Positions 33,627 to 43,481 of a stretch of 58,851 bases of DNA are shown in pieces; the first letter of the stretch is position 1; each line of letters starts with the position of its first letter. The notes under the pieces are model-generated. The model saw only the letters and a program-made list of their open reading frames with translations. It was not told the origin of the DNA and did no database searches. The position numbers and the translations under genes are program-made. The stretch is from assembly GCA_015057435.1 (NCBI GenBank), contig SVEJ01000015.1, positions 1 through 58,851 on the forward strand. The letters are read 5' to 3'. Source of the stretch: Lachnospiraceae bacterium (lineage in GTDB: Bacteria > Bacillota > Clostridia > Lachnospirales > Lachnospiraceae).

Positions 33627-34325
33627 ATGTTTTTAGAAATCAGTAACATCAAAAAAAGCTTTGGAGAAGGCGAAAGCAAAACAGAAGTATTGAAGGGAAT
33701 TGACGTAGGAATTGAGAAGGGCGAGATTTGTGTATTACTTGGTCCTTCCGGTTCGGGAAAATCAACCTTGTTAAACATTATCGGTGGAATTGATCAGGCT
33801 GATAGCGGCTACATTTCCATCAATGGAGAAAAGACTGCAGATATGAATGAAAAGACGCTGACATTATATCGCAGAAAGCATCTTGGCTACATCTTTCAGA
33901 TGTACAATCTAATCCCCAATTTGAATATCAAAGAAAATATTGAAGTAGGCGCATACTTGAGTGATAATCCACTGGATGTAGATGAATTGTTGCATACATT
34001 AGGTCTTTATGAGCATCGTCACAAATTGCCAAATCAGTTATCCGGCGGACAACAGCAAAGAACAGCAATTGGTCGTGCGATTGTGAAGAATCCGGATATT
34101 CTTCTCTGTGATGAGCCGACAGGTGCACTTGATTATAACACCTCAAAAGAGATTCTTAAATTGATTGAAGAAGTGAATCAAAAGTATGGTAATACAGTAG
34201 TTATGGTTACACACAACGATGCAATCAAAGATATGGCAGATCGTGTTATTAAGCTTCGTGATGGTATGATACGTAAGAATTATGTAAATGAAACAAAGAC
34301 ACCGGCTGTAGAGCTTGACTGGTAA
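33627..34325 (+). CDS. ABC transporter ATP-binding protein (MacB/LolD type)
   Basis: A 232-residue ATPase of the exporter and lipoprotein-releasing class. Walker A GPSGSGKST, Q-loop FQMYNLIPNLNIKEN, signature [15 protein letters not shown], Walker B ILLCDEPTGALD and H-loop VMVTHND are all intact. AGGAGGAG precedes the ATG. It partners the FtsX-like permease 13 bp downstream. Transcription appears to pass through the Mn riboswitch and two terminators, which suggests Mn-dependent expression. Confidence 0.95.
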   Translation: MFLEISNIKKSFGEGESKTEVLKGIDVGIEKGEICVLLGPSGSGKSTLLNIIGGIDQADSGYISINGEKTADMNEKTLTLYRRKHLGYIFQMYNLIPNLNIKENIEVGAYLSDNPLDVDELLHTLGLYEHRHKLPNQLSGGQQQRTAIGRAIVKNPDILLCDEPTGALDYNTSKEILKLIEEVNQKYGNTVVMVTHNDAIKDMADRVIKLRDGMIRKNYVNETKTPAVELDW

Positions 34326-34338
34326 GGGGGTGGACGAG

Positions 34339-36588
34339 ATGAGAAATCCACTAATCAAACGTTTGCCGCGAGAGTTGAAAAGTGAGTTTGGAAAGTATCT
34401 GGTAATCTTTCTGTTTTTTATAATGGTAATAGGATTTGTTTCAGGTTTCCTTGTAACGTCTGCCAGTCTGCAGTCAGAGTTTCATGAGACATTTGAAACA
34501 TACAACATAGAGCATGGCAATTTTGAATTGTTTTATGAAGCAGATGAAGCGCTCATTGAAACACTTGAAAAAGAGGATGTAACACTCTATGAAAATTTCT
34601 ACATAGAAAAGGACACAAAAGATTTTGAAAGTACCTTGCGCATGTTTAAAAAGCGTGGGGATGTGAATCGGGAATGCGTGCTTGAGGGAGAACTACCTAC
34701 AAAGCAGGGAGAAATCGCGATTGACAGAGTCTATGCGCAAAATAATGGTGTAGCAATCGGTGATACCTTAAAGGTTGGTTTTAAGGAATTAAAAGTAACG
34801 GGTTATGTTGCATTGCCGGATTACAGCACCATGCTTTCTAGTCCTTCAGACATGATGTTTGATGCGAATATGTTTGGTGTTGGTATTGTGACAGAGGAAA
34901 CCTTTGATAACTTCGGCAAAGGTGGTTTTCATTATAGCTATTCTTGGAAATACGACGAAGAACCAAAAGATGATGCCGAAGCCAAGAACTTATCAGAAGA
35001 GTTTTTAGAAATGTTAGCAGAACATGCTATGGTGGTAGAATATATTCCGGAATATGCAAATATGGCAATCCATTTTGCAGGTAACGATTTGGGAAATGAC
35101 TATATGGTTATAATGGTATTTCTTTATATTGTTGTGGCAATTATTGCATTTATCTTTGCGATTACTACCAATAATACGATTGCAAAGGAAGCTACTGTGA
35201 TTGGAACTCTTAGAGCATCCGGATATTCTAAAGGTGAGTTGCTGCGTCACTACATGACGATGCCGGTGCTTGTTACTTTGTTTTCTGCTTTGATTGGAAA
35301 TGTGTTAGGGTACACTTATTTTAGAACGGTAGCAGAGGATATGTATTTGGCAAGCTATAGCTTAACCCGATATGATGTATTGTGGAATGCGGATGCATTT
35401 GTTAAGACGACGGTAGTACCGGTTATCTTAATGGTTGTGATTAACTATGTAATACTGGCATACAAATTAAGATTGTCGCCGCTTAGATTCATTCGTCGCG
35501 ATTTGAGCACGAGACAGAAGAAAAAGGCAATTCGCTTGAACACGAAGATTGGAATTATGCAGCGTTTTCGAATGCGTATTATTTTCCAAAACATGCCGAA
35601 TTATATTATGATTTTTGTTGGAATCTTTTTCGCAAATATCATTTTGCTACTTGGAATTGCATTTCCTTCGTTGCTTCACAAATATGAAGATGATATTACA
35701 GATAATATGATTTGTGATTATCAATATATTTTGAAAGCACCGGCAGATACCGAAGTGGAAGATGCGGAACAGTACTGTGCGGGAAGTCTTACCTATGTGG
35801 CAGAAAGTGGTCAGGAAGAGGATGCTACGCTGTTTGGTATTATTCCTGATAGTCAGTATATTGATATTGAGTTGGAAAATGACAATGTATACATTTCTGA
35901 TGCGTTTTCCGAGAAATATCATATAGCGGAAGGTGATACCATCGAATTGAAGGAATTTGGCGGAAAGACGTATCGTTTCCATGTTGACGGTATTTATCAT
36001 TATCCATCAAGTCTTGCGGTATTTATGTCCAAGGAGTATTTCAATAAAACCTTTGATTATGAAGAGGATTATTATAGTGGGTATTTCTCTAATACAGAGA
36101 TTGATGATATTGATGAGATGTATATCGCAACACAGATTACAGTCAGTGACATGACAAAGACATCAAGACAATTAATTGATTCGATGGGATCTATGATGGA
36201 TATGTTGTTTTTGTTTGGCGTGGTAATGTTTATGTTGATTATCTATCTGCTTTCTAAGATTATTATTGAGAAGAATGCACAGTCCATCTCTATGACAAAG
36301 ATTCTTGGTTATACGAATGGTGAGATTGGCGGATTGTATATTATGTCAACTACGATTGTTGTGATTTTATCAATGCTTGTGACTTTACCGCTGGTAGATA
36401 AATTAATGGAATATGCATGTAAGATTATGTTGTCAACATTTTCCGGATGGTTCCCATACTATGTACCATCCTATGCATATATTGCCGTGGTGGCAGCGGG
36501 AATTCTTTCTTATGCAGTGATTGCATTTATTCAATTTAGAAAAGTAAAGAAAGTCCCGATGGATATGGCACTGAAGAATGTAGAGTAA
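34339..36588 (+). CDS. ABC transporter permease, FtsX/MacB family
   Basis: A 749-residue membrane protein with one N-terminal helix (about 20-42, FGKYLVIFLFFIMVIGFVSG), a large extracytoplasmic domain (45-255), three helices with an FtsX core (about 258-390, IVVAIIAFIFAITTNNTIAK, VIGTLRASGYSKGELL), a further helix at 425-450, a second external domain (460-620), and three C-terminal helices (625-740, SMTKILGYTNGEIGGLYIMS). Two FtsX cores in one chain suggest it works with an ATPase dimer as a mechanotransmission-type exporter. Substrate unknown. The ATG at 34339 is preferred over an in-frame start at 34315 inside the ATPase gene. Confidence 0.9.
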   Translation: MRNPLIKRLPRELKSEFGKYLVIFLFFIMVIGFVSGFLVTSASLQSEFHETFETYNIEHGNFELFYEADEALIETLEKEDVTLYENFYIEKDTKDFESTLRMFKKRGDVNRECVLEGELPTKQGEIAIDRVYAQNNGVAIGDTLKVGFKELKVTGYVALPDYSTMLSSPSDMMFDANMFGVGIVTEETFDNFGKGGFHYSYSWKYDEEPKDDAEAKNLSEEFLEMLAEHAMVVEYIPEYANMAIHFAGNDLGNDYMVIMVFLYIVVAIIAFIFAITTNNTIAKEATVIGTLRASGYSKGELLRHYMTMPVLVTLFSALIGNVLGYTYFRTVAEDMYLASYSLTRYDVLWNADAFVKTTVVPVILMVVINYVILAYKLRLSPLRFIRRDLSTRQKKKAIRLNTKIGIMQRFRMRIIFQNMPNYIMIFVGIFFANIILLLGIAFPSLLHKYEDDITDNMICDYQYILKAPADTEVEDAEQYCAGSLTYVAESGQEEDATLFGIIPDSQYIDIELENDNVYISDAFSEKYHIAEGDTIELKEFGGKTYRFHVDGIYHYPSSLAVFMSKEYFNKTFDYEEDYYSGYFSNTEIDDIDEMYIATQITVSDMTKTSRQLIDSMGSMMDMLFLFGVVMFMLIIYLLSKIIIEKNAQSISMTKILGYTNGEIGGLYIMSTTIVVILSMLVTLPLVDKLMEYACKIMLSTFSGWFPYYVPSYAYIAVVAAGILSYAVIAFIQFRKVKKVPMDMALKNVE

Positions 36589-36605
36589 TGGATATTGTAG
36601 GTAAA

Positions 36606-36638
36606 TGGAAGAGTCTTTTAAAAGATTCTTCCATTTTT
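36606..36638 (+). terminator. Intrinsic terminator of the ABC operon
   Basis: TGGAAGA-TCTTTT pairs with AAAAGA-TCTTCCA with single mismatches, followed by TTTTT. Confidence 0.8.
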
Positions 36639-36639
36639 A

Positions 36640-36668
36640 TTGATGTGTTTTATGGAAAGGGATATAAT
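36640..36668 (+). promoter_or_regulatory. Promoter of the 36709 gene
   Basis: TTGATG (36640-36645) and TATAAT (36663-36668) with 17-bp spacing. Confidence 0.6.
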
Positions 36669-36708
36669 AAAGCATAGGTGTTAGTAATTATTGGAAAAGA
36701 GGTTTTCT

Positions 36709-38979
36709 ATGGAGTTAGTAAAGTTTCAACGCGGACAAACAATTGCAAAGCGAAACGATATGGTGAAACATTGGTATCTGGTGCAGGAAGGAAGCATAAC
36801 ACAGAAATTTGAGTTTTCAGAAGTGTTGCTTTCTAAGAATTCTTTGATTGGACCTTCTGAGCGCGATATGTATCTTTGTGATTATATCGCAGCAGAGGAT
36901 ACTGTGCTGGCTGAATTTACCTGTGATGGTGCCAAGGACCTCAAGAAGCTACTGTCCGGTCAGGAAAAGATACGTGGAATCTTTTTGCGGGCAGCAGTAG
37001 AACAGCGTCAGCAATTATTGAAACTATATGCAGATTTAGATAATAAAACAAGACAGTTTCATATGTTTGTAGAAACAGTATTCAACGATTACAAAGCGCT
37101 TTGTTTGAAATATAAGGCAGAACAGCTGAACTTTCTTCGTATGGAATTGTTTCAACCGTTGGAAATGCAACACAAAGCTGAAGAGTGGGAAATTGATAAT
37201 AGTGCCAGTATTGCGAAAAACTATTTGCAGGACTATCTTCATTTGATGGAAAAGGATGATAGTATGACAGTTGGCGTCATTATGGAAGCATCTTTTCAGA
37301 TGCATCGTTTTGTACAGGGTATTTGGAAAATGGAGAATTACCTCGCGTATAACAAAGATATTCTGTTAAACGATATGCAAAGCGATTTGTTTCAGTTATT
37401 CTTTGACTTAGCTATTAAGATGAAATTAAAGAAATTTGATATCGAACCTGCAGCAAAAGAGATTCGGTTGATTGCAAAGGTGGCAGAGAAACTTTCTGTG
37501 TATAATCCAAGAACAATTATACGGAGAACAAAGGAATTTGAAGAGTACGATTTTGAGAATGTCGGCAAGGAGGCTATGCCTGACAATCATGTAGTTCGAA
37601 AAGAAATCAATATTCTTACGGAAGATTGTCTGGGACATATTTTGGAATTTGCGGGATATAATGATGACGAAGTTTTACACATTTGCAATATGATTCGTGA
37701 ATATCAGAGTTTACCGGATATGTCATCTATGGATAAAGAAGTCTATGAACTGCGCAAAAAGATTGCAACGAAGTATTATGAGATCTATTACAAGGTATTT
37801 ATCCGTGTTGTAAAAGATGAGAGTCTGTTGACGCCTGTATTAGAGATGTTCTTGAATTTTGGTTTTATGGATTTGTCCCTTGTGGGTGAAGAGCATGCAA
37901 AACAGCTTTATGATGCGGTGGCACATATGGACATCTGTCACTCGGACAATATATATACGATATATGAGTGGTTGAAAGCAATCTACCATGGCAAAAAAGA
38001 AACCTCCAAGAATGATTTGGAAATGGACTACCAGGTTTATATAGCCGATTTGTTGAAGTCAGGAAAACTGAATCAGCAGCAGTATGAAGCTTTGCAAGGT
38101 AATCGGGAGAAAATGGTAGAATTCGAAATTAAGAATATGTTTGTCTCTGCCAATAAGATGACCTATGGAAAAATCACCACATTCTGCCCTATATTATGTA
38201 AACAAGATTTGCTTCATTCGGTTGATAGAATGTTAGTGACGGCAGAACGATTGGAAATGGCACTGAATGAGATTCGTAAGGTGGATTATTCTATCTATTA
38301 TCGCGAGGTGATGTTTTCTGATGTGGAGCATGGAATTAACTGCGAGAGGATTATGAAGGAAGTGTTGCCGGATATCATTCTGATGCCGAATGCAGGAAGC
38401 AGAACTGCTATGTGGCAGGAGATTTCCGGTTTGAGAAGCAATACACCCGGGCGTTTTATGTTCCCGATTCTTACCGCTATGGATTTGGAGGATATGATGT
38501 TAGAAGTATGCGGACGGTTCCGATGGGAGATGTGTCGCAGATTGGAAGGTGTTCGTTGGAATGATGTGAGGGAGCATTCTTTGACGGCAGAATATTGTAC
38601 GTATCTGCAATTTTATCGAAAGAATCGTGACCTGTCAGTGGAGGCAAAGGAAAAGGTCAAGAATGCTTTGGTTCGAGCAAAGAATAATTTCAGGGAAGTA
38701 TTTGTCAGAGATTATGTTAACTGGATGAAGTTTGAGTCTAAGGGAAGTTTCCGTTTGAATAAGGTGACAAGAGCAATCCTTATTGTACATTGTCCGTTTG
38801 TAAAAGCGATTCGTAGTGAGCTTGCGTCGAATCCGCTCTATCAGAATGCAATTTTGCAATCCGAAACGGAAGTTGCAAAGAAATTACAGCGCTTCGCAGG
38901 CGTGTATGATAAGTATGAAAAAGCAGGTGGTATAATCACTGAGGAATTAAGAGATAATCTGATGTTTTATCAGATGTAA
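36709..38979 (+). CDS. Large protein with N-terminal cNMP-binding-like domain
   Basis: A 756-residue soluble protein of unknown function. Residues 1-105 look like a cyclic nucleotide-binding beta-roll (LVKFQRGQTIAKRNDMVKHW, YLVQEGSITQKFEFSEVLL, LIGPSERDMYLCDYIAAEDT). No DNA-binding HTH follows; instead there are about 600 mostly helical residues without a recognised domain, including MPNAGSRTAMWQEISGLRS, and near the end FRLNKVTRAILIVHCPFV. The ATG at 36709 has AAGAGG 6 nt upstream; a TTG at 36691 is an alternative. The next gene, 15 bp downstream, is a histidine phosphatase, suggesting a signalling role, but this is speculation. Confidence 0.7.
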   Translation: MELVKFQRGQTIAKRNDMVKHWYLVQEGSITQKFEFSEVLLSKNSLIGPSERDMYLCDYIAAEDTVLAEFTCDGAKDLKKLLSGQEKIRGIFLRAAVEQRQQLLKLYADLDNKTRQFHMFVETVFNDYKALCLKYKAEQLNFLRMELFQPLEMQHKAEEWEIDNSASIAKNYLQDYLHLMEKDDSMTVGVIMEASFQMHRFVQGIWKMENYLAYNKDILLNDMQSDLFQLFFDLAIKMKLKKFDIEPAAKEIRLIAKVAEKLSVYNPRTIIRRTKEFEEYDFENVGKEAMPDNHVVRKEINILTEDCLGHILEFAGYNDDEVLHICNMIREYQSLPDMSSMDKEVYELRKKIATKYYEIYYKVFIRVVKDESLLTPVLEMFLNFGFMDLSLVGEEHAKQLYDAVAHMDICHSDNIYTIYEWLKAIYHGKKETSKNDLEMDYQVYIADLLKSGKLNQQQYEALQGNREKMVEFEIKNMFVSANKMTYGKITTFCPILCKQDLLHSVDRMLVTAERLEMALNEIRKVDYSIYYREVMFSDVEHGINCERIMKEVLPDIILMPNAGSRTAMWQEISGLRSNTPGRFMFPILTAMDLEDMMLEVCGRFRWEMCRRLEGVRWNDVREHSLTAEYCTYLQFYRKNRDLSVEAKEKVKNALVRAKNNFREVFVRDYVNWMKFESKGSFRLNKVTRAILIVHCPFVKAIRSELASNPLYQNAILQSETEVAKKLQRFAGVYDKYEKAGGIITEELRDNLMFYQM

Positions 38980-38994
38980 AAAGGAGTTTGTAAT

Positions 38995-39612
38995 ATGGAA
39001 ATATATATTGTGCGTCATGGGCAGACTATATGGAATGCAAGTAATCTTTTGCAGGGGAATGCAGACATTGAATTGAACGAAAAGGGGCGCGCTTTAGCAG
39101 GCGAGACAGGGATGAATTTGGAGGATGTATCATTTGATAAAATATACAGCTCACCTTTGATTCGGGCATACGAAACGGCTTGTCTGATTCGCGGTCATAG
39201 AAATATTCCAATTATTAGGGATGAACGTTTGAAGGAATTGAATTTCGGCGTCAATGAGGGAAAGAACTTTAAGGCACTGTTAGAAGATACAAGTACACCA
39301 TTTCATCATTTTTTTGATGCGCCTGAGCTTTATGAGGCGCCGGAACGGGGTGAAACCTTTGAACAGATCTGTGAACGTGGCAAAGCGTTTATGAAGGAGG
39401 TCATTGAACCGCAGCAAGAACAGTTGGAGCGTGTTATGATTGTAGCGCATGGTGCAATGAACAAAGCGATGATGTGTTACATCAAAAATCATGGGATTGA
39501 GGATTATTGGTCCGGTGGCTTGCAGCGCAATTGCGGTGTGATTATTGTGCAGTTACATGCGGACGGATATCATGTGGTTGATGAGAATAAGGTGTTTTAT
39601 CAATGGGAATAG
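38995..39612 (+). CDS. Histidine phosphatase (phosphoglycerate mutase-like)
   Basis: A 205-residue branch-1 histidine phosphatase. Catalytic motif IYIVRHGQTIWN (phospho-His), second-shell residues in YSSPLIRAYETA, LKELNFGVNEGKNF (acid Glu region) and the second His in IVAHGAMNKAM. Substrate could be a phosphosugar or nucleotide; true cofactor-dependent phosphoglycerate mutase is less likely at this length and context. AAAGGAG precedes the ATG. Probably co-transcribed with the cNMP-like protein. Confidence 0.88.
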   Translation: MEIYIVRHGQTIWNASNLLQGNADIELNEKGRALAGETGMNLEDVSFDKIYSSPLIRAYETACLIRGHRNIPIIRDERLKELNFGVNEGKNFKALLEDTSTPFHHFFDAPELYEAPERGETFEQICERGKAFMKEVIEPQQEQLERVMIVAHGAMNKAMMCYIKNHGIEDYWSGGLQRNCGVIIVQLHADGYHVVDENKVFYQWE

Positions 39613-39618
39613 AATAAG

Positions 39619-39662
39619 AAAAATACTGCCGGTATTATATGTTTGATACCGGCAGTATTTTT
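39619..39662. terminator. Strong bidirectional terminator
   Basis: AAAAATACTGCCGGTAT (39619-39635) pairs perfectly with ATACCGGCAGTATTTTT (39646-39662). It lies between convergent genes and ends both transcripts. Confidence 0.92.
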
Positions 39663-39678
39663 GTTGAAATGAAGACAT

Positions 39679-41577
39679 TTACTCGGACTTGACTTCTTTC
39701 CACAAATCGTTATACATGCGATCTGCGTCTTCGCCTAAGTAACGGAATGTCTCTAAGTGTTCATATTTTGATAAATCAGGAAATGCAATCTCGCTATTTC
39801 GGATTGCCTCATCCTCAATTAATGCACGACCCTCTACATTAGGAGTAGAGTAAGTAATATACTCAAAATTAATCAGTGCAATGTCCGGACGACAGAGGAA
39901 GTTGATAAATGCTTCGGCATTTTCCTTGTTCGGTGCATCTTTTAAAATACACCATGAATCAATCCATACATTGGTTCCTTCTTTTGGAATTACATATTCC
40001 AAATCAGGATTTTCGAGTTGCGTATAGATTGCTTCACCGGAGTAAATGACGCCGATTGCAGCTTCGTTTCCGATCATCTTATCGCGAACCTGATCTACGA
40101 CGTAAGCCTGTGTAAGTGGCTTTTGTGCAATCAAGTCGTTCTTTGCTTCTTCTAACTCCTCAGGATTCGTGGAATTCATGGAATATCCTAATCTTTTTAA
40201 AGATACCATAAATGCATCCCTTACAGAATCCTGCATCAAAATGTTGTCTTTATAACGTTCATCCCAAAGTACATCCCATGAGTCAATCGGTTCATCTACC
40301 ATAGTTTTATTATAGAGGATACCGACAGTTCCTACACAGTAAGGAACACTGTATTGGTTCTCAGGGTCGAATTCTTTGGATTGAATCATATAGTTTTCAT
40401 CGATATGTTTGATGTTTGGCACATTATCAAAATTAATCTTCGCTAACATGTCGTTATCTAACATTTTCTGAATCATATAGTCCGAAGGACATACAATGTC
40501 ATACTGTGTTGCACCACTGGCAACCTTCGGATACATAACCTCGTTCGTTTCGTACTCATCGTAGATAACTTCAATTCCTGTTTCTTCCGTAAACATTTCC
40601 AAAACAATCGGATCAATATATTCACCCCAGTTGTAGACAACAACCTGTTGCGTGGCACCGCTTTTTTGGTAGAGCTGAACGGAACCAATGATCAGTGCGA
40701 TAGCAGCCAACCCTGCAACAATGCGATTCATCCATCTCTTTGTACGAGGCTTTAAGAACGATTTTTTGACAATACCGTTTTTTAAATTCTCGCGTTCTTT
40801 TGCCAGTCGTTTTTCCTTCTGGGCAGGAGCGATGTTGACAATTAATAATAGAACAAACACTGTTACGAAAATGATTGTGCTAAGCGCATACATTTCCGGC
40901 TTGATTCCCTTTCGCACTTCACTGTATATCTTCGTGGAGAGGGTGTCGACACCTGCACCTTTTGTAAAGTGTGTAATAATGAAATCATCTAATGACATCG
41001 TAAATGCCATTAAGAATCCGGCAAGAACACCCGGCATAATCTCCGGCATAATCACCTTGAAAAATGCATAGATTGGAGAAGCTCCAAGGTCGAGTGCCGC
41101 TTCGTAGGTGTTTGGATTTAACTGTCTGAACTTTGGCATTACGTTTAATATTACATAAGGAATATTAAATGTAATATGGGCAAGGAGAATGGTTTCCATA
41201 CCAAACTTAAAACCAAAGCTGATAAAAAGCAACATAAGTGAGATACCTGTTACGATATCTGCATTTAACATTGGAATGTTATTCACTGCAAGCATTGCAT
41301 TACGGGTACGGCTCTTCATATTATAAAGTGCGATACAGGTAATGGTTCCGATAATTGTCGCAATTATGGAAGATACAAGTGCAACAAACAATGTATTATA
41401 AAGTGCCTGCATAATGGCTTCATTTTCGAATAATGCTGAGTACCACTGTGTGGTAAATCCTCCCCATTTTGCACGGGTCTTGCTCTTGTTAAATGATAAT
41501 ACAATCAAAGTTATAATCGGAGCATAGAGGAATACAAAAATGATTGCCACATAAAAGCGTTCAATAAATTTCTTCAT
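39679..41577 (-). CDS. potCD: PotC-PotD fusion: spermidine/putrescine permease plus binding protein
   Basis: A 632-residue fusion. Residues 1-265 are a PotC-type permease with six helices and the EAA loop EAALDLGASPIYAFFKVIMP (159-178). A basic linker and an extra helix (about 284-302, RIVAGLAAIALIIGSV) export the following domain. Residues 312-632 are a PotD-type periplasmic-fold binding protein tethered to the membrane (VVVYNWGEYIDPIVLEMFTE, YDIVCPSDYMIQKML, VPYCVGTVGILYNK, IGVIYSGEAIYTQLE). There is no lipobox because the permease supplies the anchor. Its start overlaps the potB stop by 1 bp. It imports polyamines with PotA and PotB. Confidence 0.94.
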   Translation of the reverse strand: MKKFIERFYVAIIFVFLYAPIITLIVLSFNKSKTRAKWGGFTTQWYSALFENEAIMQALYNTLFVALVSSIIATIIGTITCIALYNMKSRTRNAMLAVNNIPMLNADIVTGISLMLLFISFGFKFGMETILLAHITFNIPYVILNVMPKFRQLNPNTYEAALDLGASPIYAFFKVIMPEIMPGVLAGFLMAFTMSLDDFIITHFTKGAGVDTLSTKIYSEVRKGIKPEMYALSTIIFVTVFVLLLIVNIAPAQKEKRLAKERENLKNGIVKKSFLKPRTKRWMNRIVAGLAAIALIIGSVQLYQKSGATQQVVVYNWGEYIDPIVLEMFTEETGIEVIYDEYETNEVMYPKVASGATQYDIVCPSDYMIQKMLDNDMLAKINFDNVPNIKHIDENYMIQSKEFDPENQYSVPYCVGTVGILYNKTMVDEPIDSWDVLWDERYKDNILMQDSVRDAFMVSLKRLGYSMNSTNPEELEEAKNDLIAQKPLTQAYVVDQVRDKMIGNEAAIGVIYSGEAIYTQLENPDLEYVIPKEGTNVWIDSWCILKDAPNKENAEAFINFLCRPDIALINFEYITYSTPNVEGRALIEDEAIRNSEIAFPDLSKYEHLETFRYLGEDADRMYNDLWKEVKSE

Positions 41578-42398
41578 CAGAACATTCCTCCTTCCGCGTC
41601 TTTATCGAAGATGGACGACAGAATCATGCTGATTATAATGAAAAGCATCATGACTGTGGATAGTCCACTTCCTAAGTGCCAGTTGCTGGCCTGCGTGAAT
41701 TCCTGTTCAATTACATTACCGATTAATAAAATCTTGCCACCGCCAAGTAAGTTGGAAATGACAAAGGTCGTAAGCGCAGGGATGAATACCATGGTAATTC
41801 CGCTGATGACACCCGGAAGTGTTAGAGGGAAGATTACTTTGGTAAAAGTCTGAGCACCATTGGCACCTAAGTCTCTTGCGGCGTTGATAACGTCTTTGTC
41901 CAATTTGATAATGGCATTGTAGATTGGCAATACCATAAATGGTAGGAAGTTATATACCATACCAAGTACGATGGCATAAGGTGTATTAATGATGTTCAGT
42001 GTTGGCAAATGCAGGAAAGAAAGAATGGAGTTGATTACACCCGTCTTTTCTAATAAGGTCTGCCATGCCAATGTACGAAGTAAAAAGTTCATCCACATCG
42101 GGAGAATAAAAATCAATACAATAAAACTGTTCTGGTTGACACCAAGTCTTGAAAGAATCATAGCAAGCGGGTAAGCCAACACCAGACAAATAACAGTTGC
42201 AATTAGGGATAACACAATTGAAATTCCCAATGCTTTCAAATGTTCCGGCTCGCCAATGGCTAAGATGTTGTCCAGGGTAAATGTTCCTTCACTATCTACA
42301 AATCCGTAATACCAAATCATAAATAACGGAATGATAATGAAGAGAATGGACCACACGGTAAAAGGCATTGCAAGCCATTTGCTGTGCTTATTCTTCAA
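41577..42398 (-). CDS. potB: Spermidine/putrescine ABC transporter permease PotB
   Basis: A 273-residue six-helix permease. N-terminal [20 protein letters not shown], and the EAA loop [20 protein letters not shown] that contacts PotA. It overlaps potA by 11 bp at its start and potCD by 1 bp at its end, so the operon is translationally coupled. Confidence 0.94.
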   Translation of the reverse strand: MKNKHSKWLAMPFTVWSILFIIIPLFMIWYYGFVDSEGTFTLDNILAIGEPEHLKALGISIVLSLIATVICLVLAYPLAMILSRLGVNQNSFIVLIFILPMWMNFLLRTLAWQTLLEKTGVINSILSFLHLPTLNIINTPYAIVLGMVYNFLPFMVLPIYNAIIKLDKDVINAARDLGANGAQTFTKVIFPLTLPGVISGITMVFIPALTTFVISNLLGGGKILLIGNVIEQEFTQASNWHLGSGLSTVMMLFIIISMILSSIFDKDAEGGMF

Positions 42399-43461
42399 CG
42401 TATGCTACCTCCTCATCCTCGGATTCAGGTTTGTGCATAATCTGAATGTTAAACGGATCCACACTGATACCAACTTTTTCACCGACAGGGTGCATGACAG
42501 TAGAATGTACCAACCATTCAAATCCGCCGGCCATAACTTCCATTTCATAGTGAACGCCTTTGAATATTACATGCGTTACTTCTCCTGCAATCGTACCGCT
42601 CTCCGGTTTACATAACACAACATCCTCCGGTCTGATTACAACGTCTACCGGTGTGTTGTTTCCAAAACCTTCATCTACACATTGCCATTTTGCATCAAGG
42701 AAAGAAACAAGACGATCCTCTAGCATGACAGCATCAATAATATTACTTTCTCCAATAAAATCCGCAACGAAAGCATTTTCCGGCTCGTTGTAAATATCTT
42801 CAGGTGTACCAATCTGCTGGATATAACCCTGGTTCATGACTACGATGGTATCGCTCATGGTAAGCGCTTCTTCCTGGTCGTGTGTTACATAGATAAATGT
42901 GATTCCAAGCTCATTTTTCAATCGAATCAATTCGTACTGCATATCCTGACGCAGTTTTAAGTCTAAGGCACCAAGTGGTTCATCTAATAAAAGAATCTTT
43001 GGCTCATTTACAATCGCACGAGCAATCGCGATACGTTGTTGTTGACCGCCACTTAGAGAATCCGGTTTTCGATTCTCATAACCATCTAAGTTTACAAGTT
43101 TTAATGCATATTTGATCTTGTCATCGATGTAAGACTTGCTTTTATCCTTAAGTTTCAGACCGAATGCAATGTTTTCCGCAATGGTCATATGTGTGAATAA
43201 AGCGTATTTCTGAAAAACAGTGTTCAATTGTCTCTTATTAGGAGGAAGATTGGTAATATCCGTTCCCTCAAACATAATCTGACCAACATCAGGTTGCTCA
43301 AAACCTCCGATTAATCGAAGTGTAGTTGTTTTTCCGCATCCGGAAGGTCCGAGTAGTGTTAAAAATTCATTTTCTCTGATGTATAAGTTCAAGTCATCCA
43401 ATACAACGTGATCGCCGTAGGATTTTGTAATATTTACTAAGTCAATTAATTTGTTCGGCAT
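42388..43461 (-). CDS. potA: Spermidine/putrescine ABC transporter ATP-binding protein PotA
   Basis: A 357-residue ATPase. Walker [11 protein letters not shown]-loop [20 protein letters not shown], signature [16 protein letters not shown], Walker [17 protein letters not shown] and H-loop [15 protein letters not shown] are intact. The C-terminal TOBE regulatory domain (about 280-340, [24 protein letters not shown]) is present. AAGGAGG precedes the start on the minus strand, 20 bp after the regulator gene. Confidence 0.95.
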   Translation of the reverse strand: MPNKLIDLVNITKSYGDHVVLDDLNLYIRENEFLTLLGPSGCGKTTTLRLIGGFEQPDVGQIMFEGTDITNLPPNKRQLNTVFQKYALFTHMTIAENIAFGLKLKDKSKSYIDDKIKYALKLVNLDGYENRKPDSLSGGQQQRIAIARAIVNEPKILLLDEPLGALDLKLRQDMQYELIRLKNELGITFIYVTHDQEEALTMSDTIVVMNQGYIQQIGTPEDIYNEPENAFVADFIGESNIIDAVMLEDRLVSFLDAKWQCVDEGFGNNTPVDVVIRPEDVVLCKPESGTIAGEVTHVIFKGVHYEMEVMAGGFEWLVHSTVMHPVGEKVGISVDPFNIQIMHKPESEDEEVAYVEE

Positions 43462-43481
43462 AATCCTAAGTCCTCCTTATA

